From Ferruginibacter lapsinanis (lineage in GTDB: Bacteria; Bacteroidota; Bacteroidia; Chitinophagales; Chitinophagaceae): a stretch of DNA of 64,000 nt. Of this stretch, positions 16,787 to 26,240 are shown in pieces (within the stretch, counting starts at the first letter, position 1; each line of letters opens with the position of its first letter). The stretch covers positions 2,654,501 to 2,718,500 of the forward strand of contig NZ_CP086063.1 in assembly GCF_020783315.1 (NCBI RefSeq), written 5' to 3'. Position numbers and translations under genes: made by a program. A model generated the notes under the pieces. It saw nothing but the letters and a program-made list of their open reading frames with translations, had not been told where the DNA came from and did not search any database.

Positions 16787-17089
16787 CTATCTTTCTGCTT
16801 TTGACAGATGATCTGCAAACAGCTTTTCATCAAATTTGTTTGCCATTTTCTTTGCAAGAAATGATACGCCGAAAACAAAAGCATTTTTTACAATGCTGCG
16901 AATACTCAGTCCCTCTTCCGGCTTTTGGGTAAATGCTGTATTGAAAAGGTCTTTTGCAATGCTTACAGGGTGTAAGCAATCTTTAAACTGATCCCAGTTA
17001 TATTGTAATTCTTCTTCCAGTTCCAGCTGGCGCAACAGAAGACGTCTTTTTTCCTTTTGTAAATGCTTTATACTTTTAATCTTCTTCAT
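16787..17089 (-). CDS. Hypothetical protein of a YtxH/holin-like envelope operon
   Basis: A 100-residue, strongly charged protein. Residues 1-50 are a long amphipathic helix (KEKRRLLLRQLELEEELQYN). A less polar segment near residues 68-82 (SIVKNAFVFGVSFLA) could contact the membrane. It overlaps the 3' end of the holin-like gene by 14 bases, so the two are translationally coupled. Last gene of three. It resembles small proteins that follow YtxH and DUF1469 genes in other Bacteroidota, all of unknown role. Confidence 0.65.
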   Translation of the reverse strand: MKKIKSIKHLQKEKRRLLLRQLELEEELQYNWDQFKDCLHPVSIAKDLFNTAFTQKPEEGLSIRSIVKNAFVFGVSFLAKKMANKFDEKLFADHLSKAER

Positions 17090-17432
17090 GATCGTTGAAT
17101 ATTTTTTTGATCAAAGCATTCATTACGGGTAAGCGTATGAGTCTCTCTCTTGCGATCCATATAATGATCGCAAGTAACAGATGCAGGCAGCCTACAATCA
17201 GGAACCCCGACCAGGAACTTCGGGTGTATTCATTTAAGTAAATGGATAAAGCAATACTGGCGAACAAAATAAAAAACAAGAACAAAGAAGCGGCTATAAA
17301 GATTGCGATGGCGCTTGAGATGATATCTGAACATATCTCTGCTACATCAAGTTTAACAGACTCGATCCTGACATTTACATATTCCTTTACAGTGCCAATC
17401 ATCTCTTCGACTTTGGCGAATGTTTCTCTCAT
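17076..17432 (-). CDS. Phage-holin-superfamily III (DUF1469) membrane protein
   Basis: A 118-residue membrane protein with an amphipathic N-terminal helix (residues 1-35) and two transmembrane segments around 38-60 (SAIAIFIAASLFLFFILFA) and 75-97 (LIVGCLHLLLAIIIWIA). This is the layout of the Actinobacteriophage holin III/DUF1469 family, common in non-phage chromosomes and often linked to stress or envelope roles. It is the middle gene of a three-gene operon with YtxH upstream and a charged hypothetical protein downstream. There are no phage genes around it, so a lytic role is unlikely. Confidence 0.82.
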   Translation of the reverse strand: MRETFAKVEEMIGTVKEYVNVRIESVKLDVAEICSDIISSAIAIFIAASLFLFFILFASIALSIYLNEYTRSSWSGFLIVGCLHLLLAIIIWIARERLIRLPVMNALIKKIFNDHEED

Positions 17433-17478
17433 TATTTTTACGCTTCATTGATGCTATGCCTGTCTGATCAATTGCTCT

Positions 17479-17691
17479 CTACGCAAATTCACTTTTTCTG
17501 TCTTTTGCGCCGTTACCATGATGTCTTAATTGTTCCAGTTTTTCTTTAGCGGCATCAGTAATTTTTTTTGTTCTGTCGCTTATCTTTTTCCTGGTTTCTA
17601 CTCCTTTATCAGGAGCATACAATACGCCTAATATACCGCCGATAGCTGCGCCGACAGCTAATGCTGTCAGTAATTTACGATTAGTATTCAT
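17479..17691 (-). CDS. YtxH domain protein
   Basis: A 70-residue protein with an N-terminal Ala/Gly-rich membrane helix (TALAVGAAIGGILGVLYAP), then a charged helix with KGVETRKKISDRTKK, the YtxH family signature. YtxH-like proteins are small membrane proteins linked to stress in Bacillus and common in Bacteroidota. First gene of the operon with the holin-like and charged hypothetical genes. Confidence 0.85.
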   Translation of the reverse strand: MNTNRKLLTALAVGAAIGGILGVLYAPDKGVETRKKISDRTKKITDAAKEKLEQLRHHGNGAKDRKSEFA

Positions 17692-17796
17692 GATGTAAAA
17701 TTTAAGGTGATGTGTTACTTAAATTTAAATAAAATAATTTGTAAATGCCAGCAATGGAGCTATTATTTTTTTTAAATTTCACATGTGATCAATGAT

Positions 17797-17829
17797 AATA
17801 AACCACTGCCTGTAAACCAGTGGTTTATT
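17797..17829. terminator. Perfect 12-bp hairpin
   Basis: AATAAACCACTG (17797-17808) pairs with CAGTGGTTTATT (17818-17829). It lies 29 bases past the stop of the SnoaL-like gene on the minus strand. The A/T-rich arms form part of a terminator in both directions, but no long T run follows. Confidence 0.6.
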
Positions 17830-17857
17830 GATTATTGATCGAACGTATTTTGAGATG

Positions 17858-18400
17858 CTACATTTTTTTAGGAGCCATCTTTGTTGAATCTGCAGGAGGT
17901 GCTCCTCCCATCATTCCCATTTGTGCCATCATACTCATATTGTCAAAAATACCCCAGCGTTCAACAGCTTTATCTCCTTTGATAACAACGATGTCAATGC
18001 CATCCATAGTAAATGATTTATTGGTTGCCGGCATTTTTCCCATCGGACCGGTATTTGTTCCATTAATGGTAACATACGCTACTACCGTATCGCCTTCAGC
18101 CACCATGAATTTAGTTGTTACTTTCACATCCGGTATTCCGGTCATCATATCAGTGAACTGAGCCTTCAGGTCATCGGTGCCTTTTCCTGAATGGCCGGGA
18201 TCGGGATTGTGGTCAACAAAATCGGATACACAAAATGAATCGATCATTGCAGGAGCATGTGCATTGAATACCTGGTCATAAAATTGCTGCATCCTCATTT
18301 TGTTATGAGCTTCGGTGCCGGCCATATCACTGCCGGCTGGGCTGTTTTTGCAGGAATAGATACCTGCTGCTACTAGCAGAAATACAATAATTTTTTTCAT
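17858..18400 (-). CDS. SnoaL-like (NTF2-fold) lipoprotein
   Basis: A 180-residue lipoprotein (signal residues 1-16, lipobox IYSC, Cys17). Residues 35-155 fit the SnoaL-like polyketide cyclase/ester cyclase fold: MQQFYDQVFNAHAPAMID, the strand with FVDHNPDPGHSGKG, LKAQFTDMMTGIPDVKVT, MVAEGDTVVAYVTINGT and IVVIKGDKAVERWGIFDNM. These are cone-shaped NTF2-like domains that bind small hydrophobic ligands. The Met-rich tail (MMAQMGMMGG) is odd and may bind metal or be a flexible end. I start at the ATG at 18400 since it yields a canonical lipoprotein signal; the frame upstream is not coding-like. Confidence 0.78.
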   Translation of the reverse strand: MKKIIVFLLVAAGIYSCKNSPAGSDMAGTEAHNKMRMQQFYDQVFNAHAPAMIDSFCVSDFVDHNPDPGHSGKGTDDLKAQFTDMMTGIPDVKVTTKFMVAEGDTVVAYVTINGTNTGPMGKMPATNKSFTMDGIDIVVIKGDKAVERWGIFDNMSMMAQMGMMGGAPPADSTKMAPKKM

Positions 18401-18550
18401 ATGCCTTAGTTTTAAAATGAACGGATAAAAGTAAATATTGACCTCGAAAAATGCAATGGTTTTGTGCCGGATTTTTTTGTGATTGTACAATATGTTGAAG
18501 ATCAAAAGGAGGGAAGACAGATAGCCGGAATAGCCGTTGAAACAATAGGT

Positions 18551-18678
18551 AATAAAAAAGGGCTCATCATAGAAATGAAAGCCCGGTTATTACTAAAATA
18601 TTCTACATAGTAAACGTATAGTATTAAACTCTATTGTCTTTTTCTGTAATTATCATAAGAAGTAGAATTTATTCTACA
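18551..18678 (-). repeat. 128-bp repeat with terminator, copy 1
   Basis: Nearly identical to 19386-19513, same orientation. On the minus strand it ends with a GC hairpin (GGGCT 18560-18564 with AGCCC 18580-18584) followed by TTTTTTATT, an intrinsic terminator. At its other end it has the palindrome GTAGAATTTATTCTAC. It lies 60 bases past the stop of the lipoprotein gene at 18740. Confidence 0.9.
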
Positions 18679-18739
18679 TGCTTACTTATTTACAAACACA
18701 GATGTGTAGACGTTGCTTTTGCTATGCTATGATGGCTGA

Positions 18740-19183
18740 CTATTTTCTGAAAGTGAATCTTACTTTTATAGGAGTACTACCAACGGTGCCAAAATCTGCT
18801 TCTGCTACAAGTGTGCTACAATCAAAAGAAATGATAGTGAGGTCATCAAGATTGAAGGGCCCTACAGATCCGATATTCAAATGACCGGTAATATCAATAT
18901 CCCAATTACCGGTACTGCTTTCATCAGTAGTACAAACAGTGCCTGCATCAGTATAGGTATAAGTGCCGTTAGCATTTAAGGTAAGTTTATTATCTCTTTC
19001 ACAGGCTTCTGTATAATAGCTGGTAACATCTGAGTAAGTACCACCTCCGCCACTTTCAACTTTTACAAAACTATAAGTCCCGGCAAGGTCAGCCATGGAG
19101 GTCGGGCAGCTTTTAGTAGCTTCTTTTTTACAGGATATTATTGTAATTGCTGCCAGAGATAAAAACAGGAATACTTTTTTCAT
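18740..19183 (-). CDS. Lipocalin-like lipoprotein
   Basis: A 147-residue lipoprotein (lipobox IISC, Cys18). Residues 28-147 form a small beta barrel of the Bacteroidota lipocalin-like type: DLAGTYSFVKVES, LTLNANGTYTYTDAG, STGNWDIDITG and a last strand pair. Cysteines in SCPTS, EACER, TVCTT and SFDCST could pair into two disulfides. Ligand unknown. The gene lies between two copies of a 128-bp repeat, one of which provides its terminator, and has its own -7 box about 70 bases upstream. Confidence 0.65.
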   Translation of the reverse strand: MKKVFLFLSLAAITIISCKKEATKSCPTSMADLAGTYSFVKVESGGGGTYSDVTSYYTEACERDNKLTLNANGTYTYTDAGTVCTTDESSTGNWDIDITGHLNIGSVGPFNLDDLTIISFDCSTLVAEADFGTVGSTPIKVRFTFRK

Positions 19184-19250
19184 GTATTGATTTTTATAAG
19201 AGTAGCATAAAGAAATGAAGTGATATACGTTTGTTTACTTTATGCTAAAG

Positions 19251-19258
19251 CAAATATA
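19251..19258 (-). promoter_or_regulatory. -7 box (TATATTTG) for the lipocalin-like lipoprotein
   Basis: Plus-strand CAAATATA gives TATATTTG on the minus strand, 68 bases before the ATG at 19183. Confidence 0.5.
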
Positions 19259-19385
19259 TTATTAAAATAGGATTGTAGGATATTTGTAACAGTTAGGTTT
19301 AGATATTCTTCATTTTGTTTTGTATCTATATGTATCATTTGCAGGGACACAAATCGTGGTAGAGAAATTCGTTAAAATAAGGGAT

Positions 19386-19513
19386 AATAAAAAAGGGCTC
19401 ATCATAGAAATGAAAGCCCGGTTATTACTAAAATATTCTAAGTAGCAAACGTATAGTATTAGTTTATATTGTCTTTTTTTGTAATTATCGGAAGAAGTAG
19501 AATTTATTCTACA
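19386..19513 (-). repeat. 128-bp repeat with terminator, copy 2
   Basis: Second copy of 18551-18678 with only a few differences. The terminator stem is GGGCT (19395-19399) with AGCCC (19415-19419), then TTTTTTATT on the minus strand. It begins 22 bases past the stop of the truncated NVGIG gene. Confidence 0.9.
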
Positions 19514-19534
19514 AAAGCCCTCTTAAAATTAATT

Positions 19535-19657
19535 TCAAGGCGCATGGACTAAGGCACTGTCGGCAGGTGTAGTAGTGCCGATACCAACACTTTGCGCTGT
19601 AAGAATTGTACTTAGTAACAAAAATAATGCAGTAACAGATGCGTATAGAGGTCTCAT
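19535..19657 (-). pseudogene. 5' stub of an NVGIG-type surface protein
   Basis: A 40-codon frame encodes a signal peptide (MRPLYASVTALFLLLSTILT, then AQ) followed by SVGIGTTTPADSALVHAP and a stop. The VGIGTTTP motif directly after the cleavage site is the head of the surface-protein class at 12646-13194 and 35652-36446, which continue for 160-240 residues. Here everything after the head is missing, so I treat it as a truncated gene. The copy of the 128-bp repeat starts right after it. A genuine mini-protein is possible but unlikely. Confidence 0.7.
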
Positions 19658-19914
19658 GAAAATAGGTTTATAGTTTTTGAAACTTACACGATAGCTTTAA
19701 AAATAATATTTCACATTTGGTTTTTCAAATTTTTACCAGATTTTTTCTGAAATAATATAGAAAGGAAAAGTTATAGTGGTAGTTACCTGTATTAGAAATT
19801 GAGGATAGTAGAAAGTAAAATAACAGTGTCGTTTGCAGCAGATGAAATTATCAACGTGTTTGATTTACTTTCAGCTGTTGGCACAATGATTTGTTCTTTC
19901 CAAGAATTTATTCT

Positions 19915-22878
19915 CTAATGCACAATGGTTAATTTATTGCCTTCTGAAACTGTTATGGTGGCTGCTGCGGTTCTTATATTTAAACTATTACAAACAGCAT
20001 CGGTTATGTTAACCACTACATTTCCGCTGTTTATTTTTACATCTGTATTGATAGTTGGAATAGTGCCGCAACTCCAGTTGCCCGGAACATTCCAATTATT
20101 ATTAACAGCACCTGTCCAGGTGTTTACCATTTCAATGCTAAAAGTATGACTGTATTTGAAAGTACTTACGGTATTAGCAACATAGTTTAGCAAGCAGCGA
20201 TATTGGTAACCGTTATATGTGTCCGGTATATTTGTTAATTGTAATGTTTTTGTTGTAGCACCTGCATAGGTACTGTTATTAGAAATATTTGTAAAGCCGC
20301 TGCCGGTATTTACCTGCCATTGATAAGTGGCCTGGTACTCATCGGCGTTAGAAACAAATGTAGTGTTAGTGCCGGGACATATTTTTGAAACAAGGCTGCC
20401 ACCGCTGATAAAAAAATTATTTAATGCGCTGGGTTGAACTTCTATATAATAATCTTCTCCATATTTTCCGAAAGCAGTGGGAGGAAATACAAGCTCCGTT
20501 CCGGCATATACACCACTGCAGGCAGTATTGGTATTTAACACCTGTAATAAATTATATTCAACCGAAGCGTCGGCCTGTTTCAATAGTTGCAGTTCTTTTT
20601 TAGTGAAATATATTCTGATATATACATAGCTGCTCCCCGAAGACAGATTGTTTTGACTGGTAAATGAAACATTCCTGTTAAGTAAATAATTGCCGGTTGG
20701 TGTAGAGCGTAAAGATGAATCTGAAGAATGAGTATACACCTTTGTATTGATAGCTCCTAAAAGGTTATTCGGGAATATCTCTGCTACAATTTTTCCTTCA
20801 GTATCAAATATGGGCAACCATCTATACATGTCATCTAAATTTACAGTACTGCTCACCGTTATAGAAGGGTTGCTTACACAATTACCTCCGGCTGATATGG
20901 GAGGTAGTACGCTGGCAGTAGTGTCTTTGGCACCAATACCCAGGCGGCCTGCGGTAAAAAAGACATATTGACTGTTAAGTGCATCAGGTAACATTCTGAA
21001 ATAGATCGTTTCGCCTGGAGTTCTTCCCGTTAACGAAATTTTTGCCTGGTACCCTTCCGAAGCCCAGTAAGGATCGTCGGGGCCACCATCTCTGTCGCAG
21101 GCTATTTCCGTAAGGTTGCCGCAGTCTCCGCTATATGCTATCAACATACTATTATAAGCGCTGATACCAGTATTTGATGCATTTAATGGTACATTAAATG
21201 TTTGTACCACCACATTGCCCGTAGCCGGTACCGTTACCTTGTACCAGGCATCGTTGAGAGGGTTGGTTGTACCGCTTCCATTATTGATCAATGCACAACT
21301 GCTGGATAATCCGGTAGTAGGAACTGCTCTGCTTAGGTCTATGGTTTTAATGCTTGTACAAAATCCTTTGCCCACTATCAATTCAACGGCATCGGAGCAG
21401 ACTTCATTGATGATGCCCGTAGAGATACTACCGGTATATTTGACCCAGCTACTGCTGTTACCTGATGCACAACGGTTCCTTACATACACGCTATAATAAG
21501 TGAGCGGCTGAAGGCCGGTAACATCTGCAAAAGTATTGGTGGTAGTTCCGCTGGTAACCAACCCTGTCGCTCCACTTCCTCCGGCTCCGGATAGCCGCAC
21601 TTCCCAATCGTATCCCACCGAAGGGCTACTGACACTCGGTGCACCCCAATACAACAGGAATCCATCTTTACGCACATTGGAATAACTTAAATTTGCAATG
21701 CTTCCGCAAGCAGTGGTATTAGTAGTAAATGTTGTTGCACCACTCCATACTCCGTAAGAAGGACTGGTACAATTTGTTTTAAGATAGAACTTATAGGTAG
21801 TACCCATTGCTAATCCTGATAAATTGATGGAGTCGGCTGCTGCTATATTTCCGGAGTTATATAAACCGGAGAAGCCAGAGCCAGGAAGACCACTTGTTCT
21901 TACTTCCCAATCATAACTGACAGGGGTACCCGATGAAGGTGAGGTCCATCTGATAGTAGCTTTGTTGGTACCAATACTATCGGCGGTAAAATTTGTTGCG
22001 ATGCCACAATTCGGATCGGGGCCGATATCAATGAATAAATTATCTAACAGCATCTGAAAATTATACGCACCAGCAGGGGTATAATTATGTATACCGATAT
22101 AATAAATGCCTGTTTGCGGAACGGTATAAGAAAATGAAGCCTGTTGTAAACTTGTGTTATTAAGACTGTTACTGTAAATGACACCGCTGGTCATGGCAGA
22201 TGCTACCGGTGCTTTACCAAATTTAATTTCAATTTGATTGGGGAAGCCTGCAAAAAGTACCCTGTACCAAAATTGCATTCTGTAGTAAACCCCCTGTGTT
22301 AAATTAATAGCAGGAGTGTATATCCAGTCATTAGCAGCATTGGCTTGTTCTGTAGCGTAAATGATTGCATTAGGAGAGGAGTAAGGGGCAAAAGAACCTG
22401 ATAAACTGGTATTAGTAAAGGTATTGCCACCATTAATATTTTGAACGGTGAAACAGTTGGGTAATGCCGGAGCAGTTACACCATCAAAATTTTCTGAAAA
22501 AGGAATGCTGTTTATAGTGCAGGCTGTTTTAATACTTACCGGCCCTGCCCATGCACTGGTGGATGATGTACATGCAGTTCTTACATATATATCGTATGTA
22601 GTGGCGGCGGTAAGGCTGCTGACGTTAATGAACGTATCTGCTGTATTGCCACTATTGATAAGACCTGTATTGCCTGAACCTGCGGCTAATCCGCTTGTAC
22701 GTGCCTCCCAATCATATGTAGCACCTGCATTACCTGCAGGTATATTCCACTGAACACCAATAGAAGTTGTAGTTAATGAAGTGATCTTTATATTAGTTGG
22801 AACATTGCATATTTGAGAAAAACAAAGACCTGGTATTATAACAAAGATGAGGTAGGCAGCGGAACGAATTAAATGCAT
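19915..22878 (-). CDS. Large secreted FN3 and adhesin-domain protein with shared C-terminal domain
   Basis: A 987-residue exported protein (signal residues 1-21, ending LCFSQ). Order: FN3 (22-110, with VQWNIPAGNAGATYDWEARTSG); a cleaved-adhesin/MAM-like jelly roll (120-285, FSENFDGVTAPALPNCF); two more FN3 domains (290-490) with the same YDWEVR-x-SG pattern; a PPC-like segment (AWYKVTVPATGNVVVQT); a beta region; an Ig-like domain (YQWQVNTGSGF); and a 68-residue C-terminal domain (TWTGAVNNNWNVPGNWSCG up to a terminal LTIVH). The last domain recurs in three more proteins in the next 12 kb. There is no GlyGly or type A T9SS tail. Probably a cell-surface adhesin. The ATG at 22878 gives the signal peptide. 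Confidence 0.82.
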   Translation of the reverse strand: MHLIRSAAYLIFVIIPGLCFSQICNVPTNIKITSLTTTSIGVQWNIPAGNAGATYDWEARTSGLAAGSGNTGLINSGNTADTFINVSSLTAATTYDIYVRTACTSSTSAWAGPVSIKTACTINSIPFSENFDGVTAPALPNCFTVQNINGGNTFTNTSLSGSFAPYSSPNAIIYATEQANAANDWIYTPAINLTQGVYYRMQFWYRVLFAGFPNQIEIKFGKAPVASAMTSGVIYSNSLNNTSLQQASFSYTVPQTGIYYIGIHNYTPAGAYNFQMLLDNLFIDIGPDPNCGIATNFTADSIGTNKATIRWTSPSSGTPVSYDWEVRTSGLPGSGFSGLYNSGNIAAADSINLSGLAMGTTYKFYLKTNCTSPSYGVWSGATTFTTNTTACGSIANLSYSNVRKDGFLLYWGAPSVSSPSVGYDWEVRLSGAGGSGATGLVTSGTTTNTFADVTGLQPLTYYSVYVRNRCASGNSSSWVKYTGSISTGIINEVCSDAVELIVGKGFCTSIKTIDLSRAVPTTGLSSSCALINNGSGTTNPLNDAWYKVTVPATGNVVVQTFNVPLNASNTGISAYNSMLIAYSGDCGNLTEIACDRDGGPDDPYWASEGYQAKISLTGRTPGETIYFRMLPDALNSQYVFFTAGRLGIGAKDTTASVLPPISAGGNCVSNPSITVSSTVNLDDMYRWLPIFDTEGKIVAEIFPNNLLGAINTKVYTHSSDSSLRSTPTGNYLLNRNVSFTSQNNLSSGSSYVYIRIYFTKKELQLLKQADASVEYNLLQVLNTNTACSGVYAGTELVFPPTAFGKYGEDYYIEVQPSALNNFFISGGSLVSKICPGTNTTFVSNADEYQATYQWQVNTGSGFTNISNNSTYAGATTKTLQLTNIPDTYNGYQYRCLLNYVANTVSTFKYSHTFSIEMVNTWTGAVNNNWNVPGNWSCGTIPTINTDVKINSGNVVVNITDAVCNSLNIRTAAATITVSEGNKLTIVH

Positions 22879-22896
22879 GTAAAATTTAAATTTTCG

Positions 22897-22904
22897 CAAA
22901 AATA
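22897..22904 (-). promoter_or_regulatory. -7 box (TATTTTTG) for the FN3 surface protein
   Basis: Plus-strand CAAAAATA gives TATTTTTG on the minus strand, with a predicted transcription start near 22890, about 12 bases before the ATG at 22878. Confidence 0.5.
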
Positions 22905-23066
22905 GCTGCATTGAGTTAAAAAAGACTTTTTTGTCTTTTAATAGTTGGAATTGCTGGCTTGCAGATAGGATAGGGAATACCTCCGGCAGTTGGGGATAAG
23001 GGCAAAATAAAAATGATTAACTTTAACGCCACAATGATCAAATTATAACGGCTAGAATAACATGTC

Positions 23067-26000
23067 ATGGGTTTTAAAAAGGAGTTGCTTTTAATTGTAC
23101 TTGTTTTATGTATACATAACGTGTATGCGCAAGTTCCTGTGATAAATTCTTTTAGTCCTGTGACTGGTAAAATCGGTACAATTGTAACTATCACCGGTAG
23201 TAACTTTAGTACCAATCCTGCAAGCAATATTGTATATTTTGGCGCTACCAGGGCAACTGTTAATTCAGCTGCTGCAACGGCTTTGTCAGTAAGCGTTCCT
23301 GCACAAGCTACTTATGCTCCCATTAGTGTTTTGGTGAATGGCTTAACGGGGTATTCCTCTCAATATTTCCAGGTAAAATATGATGGCGCCGGGCAGGATT
23401 TTGATAATGCTTCCTTTAGCTTTTATAGTGCATATCTCACCGGCATATATGCCGCAGGCACGACTTACAGTTCTCCCAGGAAAATCCTCTACACTGATAT
23501 AGATGGAGACAGCAAAGCGGATATTGTTGCTATGAATAGTAATGTTTCTACTGTAGCAGTATTGTTGAATACAAGCACACCGGGATCAATAAACTTTTCG
23601 AGTTATGTGCCGATACCAATCTCAGCATTAAAGATAGATATGACCACAGGGGATTTTGATGGAGATGGTAAAATAGATATAGCAGTTAATGATGCGAATA
23701 ATCATAAATTCAGTATTTTAAGAAATACAAGTACTCCGGGCAACGTATCATTTGCCAACCAGTTTGATATGGCATTTGACACTATATCTTTTAGTATAGC
23801 CAATGGGGATATAGATGGAGATGGTAAGCTGGATATCATTATATCTGAATGTTATTCCTCTAAAATATTGATCTATAGAAATACAAGTACTGCAGGTAAT
23901 TTGTCGTTTGATAGTAAACTAAGTTTTGCAACAGAGGCTAAGCCCTGGGATGTAAAAGTAGCCGATCTTAATAATGATCAAAAACCGGAAATAATTGTTG
24001 GGTATGACAGTGTAGCAAAAGTTTCTGTGTTTAAAAATAATAGTAGCCCCGGAATAATTTCTCTTTTGCCTAGAGTGAATTTTAAAGCCGACAGCCGCAC
24101 AAGGCGTATTGCTATGGGAGATGTTGACCAGGACGGAAGGCTTGAAATTTGTGCAAGCAGCCTTAATAGCATTTCCATTTTCCGTAATACCATTACTGAT
24201 GATATCATACAATTTGATTCTGCCTTTACTTTTATAAACCAGTATGCATATTATCAGGATCCGGATCCGATTGCCGTGGATGATATGAATGGGGATGGTA
24301 AACTCGATATTGTAACAGCAGGAGTTGACCCTGATCTCGATTATCCGGAAACACGTTCATTCTTTGTGGCAAAAAATATAAGCACACCTGGAAATATAGC
24401 TTTTGCTATCCCGGCACGATACGACAATGTCTGGACTCCCGGTATTGCCTTAGGTGATATAGATGGGGACAATGCATGTGATTATATTTCCGGGGATTAT
24501 GCGTCCAGTTCTGTAAGGGTAAGGAGAAATCAAACAGCTGATCCAACATTAAAATCATTTTCTCCGGCATCGGGTGATTCGGGTATTGTACTAACACTAA
24601 AGGGGTACAATATGAATAAAACCACAGTTGTATCACTTGGGGGTGTGCTGTTGGATTCATTTAAAATAATAGATCCGCAAACTATTACTGTTGTTGTGCC
24701 CGGCGGACTTAAAACCGATTCTGTAGTAATCAGATCTGCCATTAGTTATAGTGGAATGACAGGCTTTACATATACCGGGCCAATGATCACATCCTTTACT
24801 CCGAATAAAGCAGGACGTGGAGATACCATAACCATTACAGGTAAAAATTTTACAGGAACAACTGTAGTGAAATTTGGCAACACCAATTGCCGTTCTTTTA
24901 TTGTAAAAGATTCTGCACATATACTTGCGGTAGTAGATACAGGCTCAACTGGTAAGATCTATGTATCCTCACCTGCAGGCTATGGTGATATTTCGGGGTT
25001 CAGTTTTTTTAATGGACCTGCTATCAGTTCTTTTACTCCCACTACAGCAAAAAAGGGAGATGTTATTCAGATATACGGGCAGCGCTTTACCGGGCTTATC
25101 GGTGTTAGGTTTGGAGATATCAGTGCTTCTTCATTTACTTTAGTAAATGATAATGCTGCTACTGCTGTTGTTAATTTTGGTAGCTCAGGTGATGTTACTG
25201 TAAGTACATATGGTGGTTCAGCTACCAAAAGTGGCTTTACACATACCACAGCTTATATAAAAAGAATTTATCCTACCTCAGGTGCAACCGACGATACAAT
25301 CACTATCATAGGCAGTAGTTTCACCAATGCAACAGTAGTTAAGATAGGAACGATCAATTATAATGCGGCATCATTTACTGTAATAAATGATACCATGATA
25401 AAAGCTGTGGTTGGTGTTACAGTATCAGGAAGCATATTAGTAAAAACAACCGATGGTGTTTATTCTAACCCAGTCGGGTTTACTTATATTTCCAATACAC
25501 CACTTACTGCATTTTATCCCACTACTGCAAAAACAGGTGATGCAGTTACTATCTATGGATTGAATGTTGAAAATGCATCAAGCGTAACATTTGGAGGAGT
25601 GCCGGCCGCTTCATGGAGTGTAAATGTAGCTTCACAAATTACTGCAATAGTAGGTAATGGTGCTTCGGGAATTGTAACAGTAGTAACCCCTTCAGGTACT
25701 TCAAGTTTAGCCGGATTTACCTATGGAGTTGCCCTATGTTATAATCCATATAACATATATACAAGTATTCATTCCACCTTATCAGGAAGCACCTATCAAT
25801 GGCAGGTAAAAAAAGACAGTACCGGGTTTGTAAATATTCCCAATGGCGGTAATTATACCCTGGTAAATACCTCTTCGCTATCATTAAATAATATACCCAC
25901 CAGTTTTTATGGTTATTTATACAGATGTAAAGTTGATGGAAATTATACTGTTCCCTATGAGTTGAAATTTGCTGACACATGGACAGGTGCATCGGGTGCT

Positions 26001-26177
26001 GCATGGGAAGATGGTAGTAACTGGAGTTGTAATTATCCCCCTGATGCAAATACAGATGTTGTAATTATTAACGGAACCGTATCTCTAAATTCTGATAAAA
26101 CTGTACGAAGTCTGACGGTAAAAGCAGGAGCGAAGGTTACAGTAACCAGCGGTCATACACTTACAGTGACGCATTGA
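23067..26177 (+). CDS. Secreted IPT/TIG and FG-GAP repeat protein with shared C-terminal domain
   Basis: A 1036-residue exported protein (signal residues 1-21, ending VYAQ). Order: one IPT/TIG domain (24-103, INSFSPVTGKIGTIVTITG); seven FG-GAP/VCBS propeller repeats (140-490) with Ca-binding loops such as DIDGDSKADI, DFDGDGKIDI, DIDGDGKLDI and DMNGDGKLDI; five IPT/TIG domains (492-900) each with a FTP-x-A-K-GD-x-(I/V)-TI-x-G motif; an Ig-like segment (YQWQVKKDSTGF); and the shared C-terminal domain (TWTGASGAAWEDGSNWSC up to terminal LTVTH). Such proteins are adhesive and calcium-stabilised. It diverges from the FN3 protein at 19915-22878. Confidence 0.85.
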   Translation: MGFKKELLLIVLVLCIHNVYAQVPVINSFSPVTGKIGTIVTITGSNFSTNPASNIVYFGATRATVNSAAATALSVSVPAQATYAPISVLVNGLTGYSSQYFQVKYDGAGQDFDNASFSFYSAYLTGIYAAGTTYSSPRKILYTDIDGDSKADIVAMNSNVSTVAVLLNTSTPGSINFSSYVPIPISALKIDMTTGDFDGDGKIDIAVNDANNHKFSILRNTSTPGNVSFANQFDMAFDTISFSIANGDIDGDGKLDIIISECYSSKILIYRNTSTAGNLSFDSKLSFATEAKPWDVKVADLNNDQKPEIIVGYDSVAKVSVFKNNSSPGIISLLPRVNFKADSRTRRIAMGDVDQDGRLEICASSLNSISIFRNTITDDIIQFDSAFTFINQYAYYQDPDPIAVDDMNGDGKLDIVTAGVDPDLDYPETRSFFVAKNISTPGNIAFAIPARYDNVWTPGIALGDIDGDNACDYISGDYASSSVRVRRNQTADPTLKSFSPASGDSGIVLTLKGYNMNKTTVVSLGGVLLDSFKIIDPQTITVVVPGGLKTDSVVIRSAISYSGMTGFTYTGPMITSFTPNKAGRGDTITITGKNFTGTTVVKFGNTNCRSFIVKDSAHILAVVDTGSTGKIYVSSPAGYGDISGFSFFNGPAISSFTPTTAKKGDVIQIYGQRFTGLIGVRFGDISASSFTLVNDNAATAVVNFGSSGDVTVSTYGGSATKSGFTHTTAYIKRIYPTSGATDDTITIIGSSFTNATVVKIGTINYNAASFTVINDTMIKAVVGVTVSGSILVKTTDGVYSNPVGFTYISNTPLTAFYPTTAKTGDAVTIYGLNVENASSVTFGGVPAASWSVNVASQITAIVGNGASGIVTVVTPSGTSSLAGFTYGVALCYNPYNIYTSIHSTLSGSTYQWQVKKDSTGFVNIPNGGNYTLVNTSSLSLNNIPTSFYGYLYRCKVDGNYTVPYELKFADTWTGASGAAWEDGSNWSCNYPPDANTDVVIINGTVSLNSDKTVRSLTVKAGAKVTVTSGHTLTVTH

Positions 26178-26240
26178 TCCTTTGCTTTGGTACATGTTCT
26201 GCAAGCTTGCCGTAATTAATTTTTATAGATCCCGGTCATA

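Noticed and set aside
17076-17432. Prophage holin
   Set aside because: It is a DUF1469 chromosomal protein in a YtxH operon, with no phage genes around.
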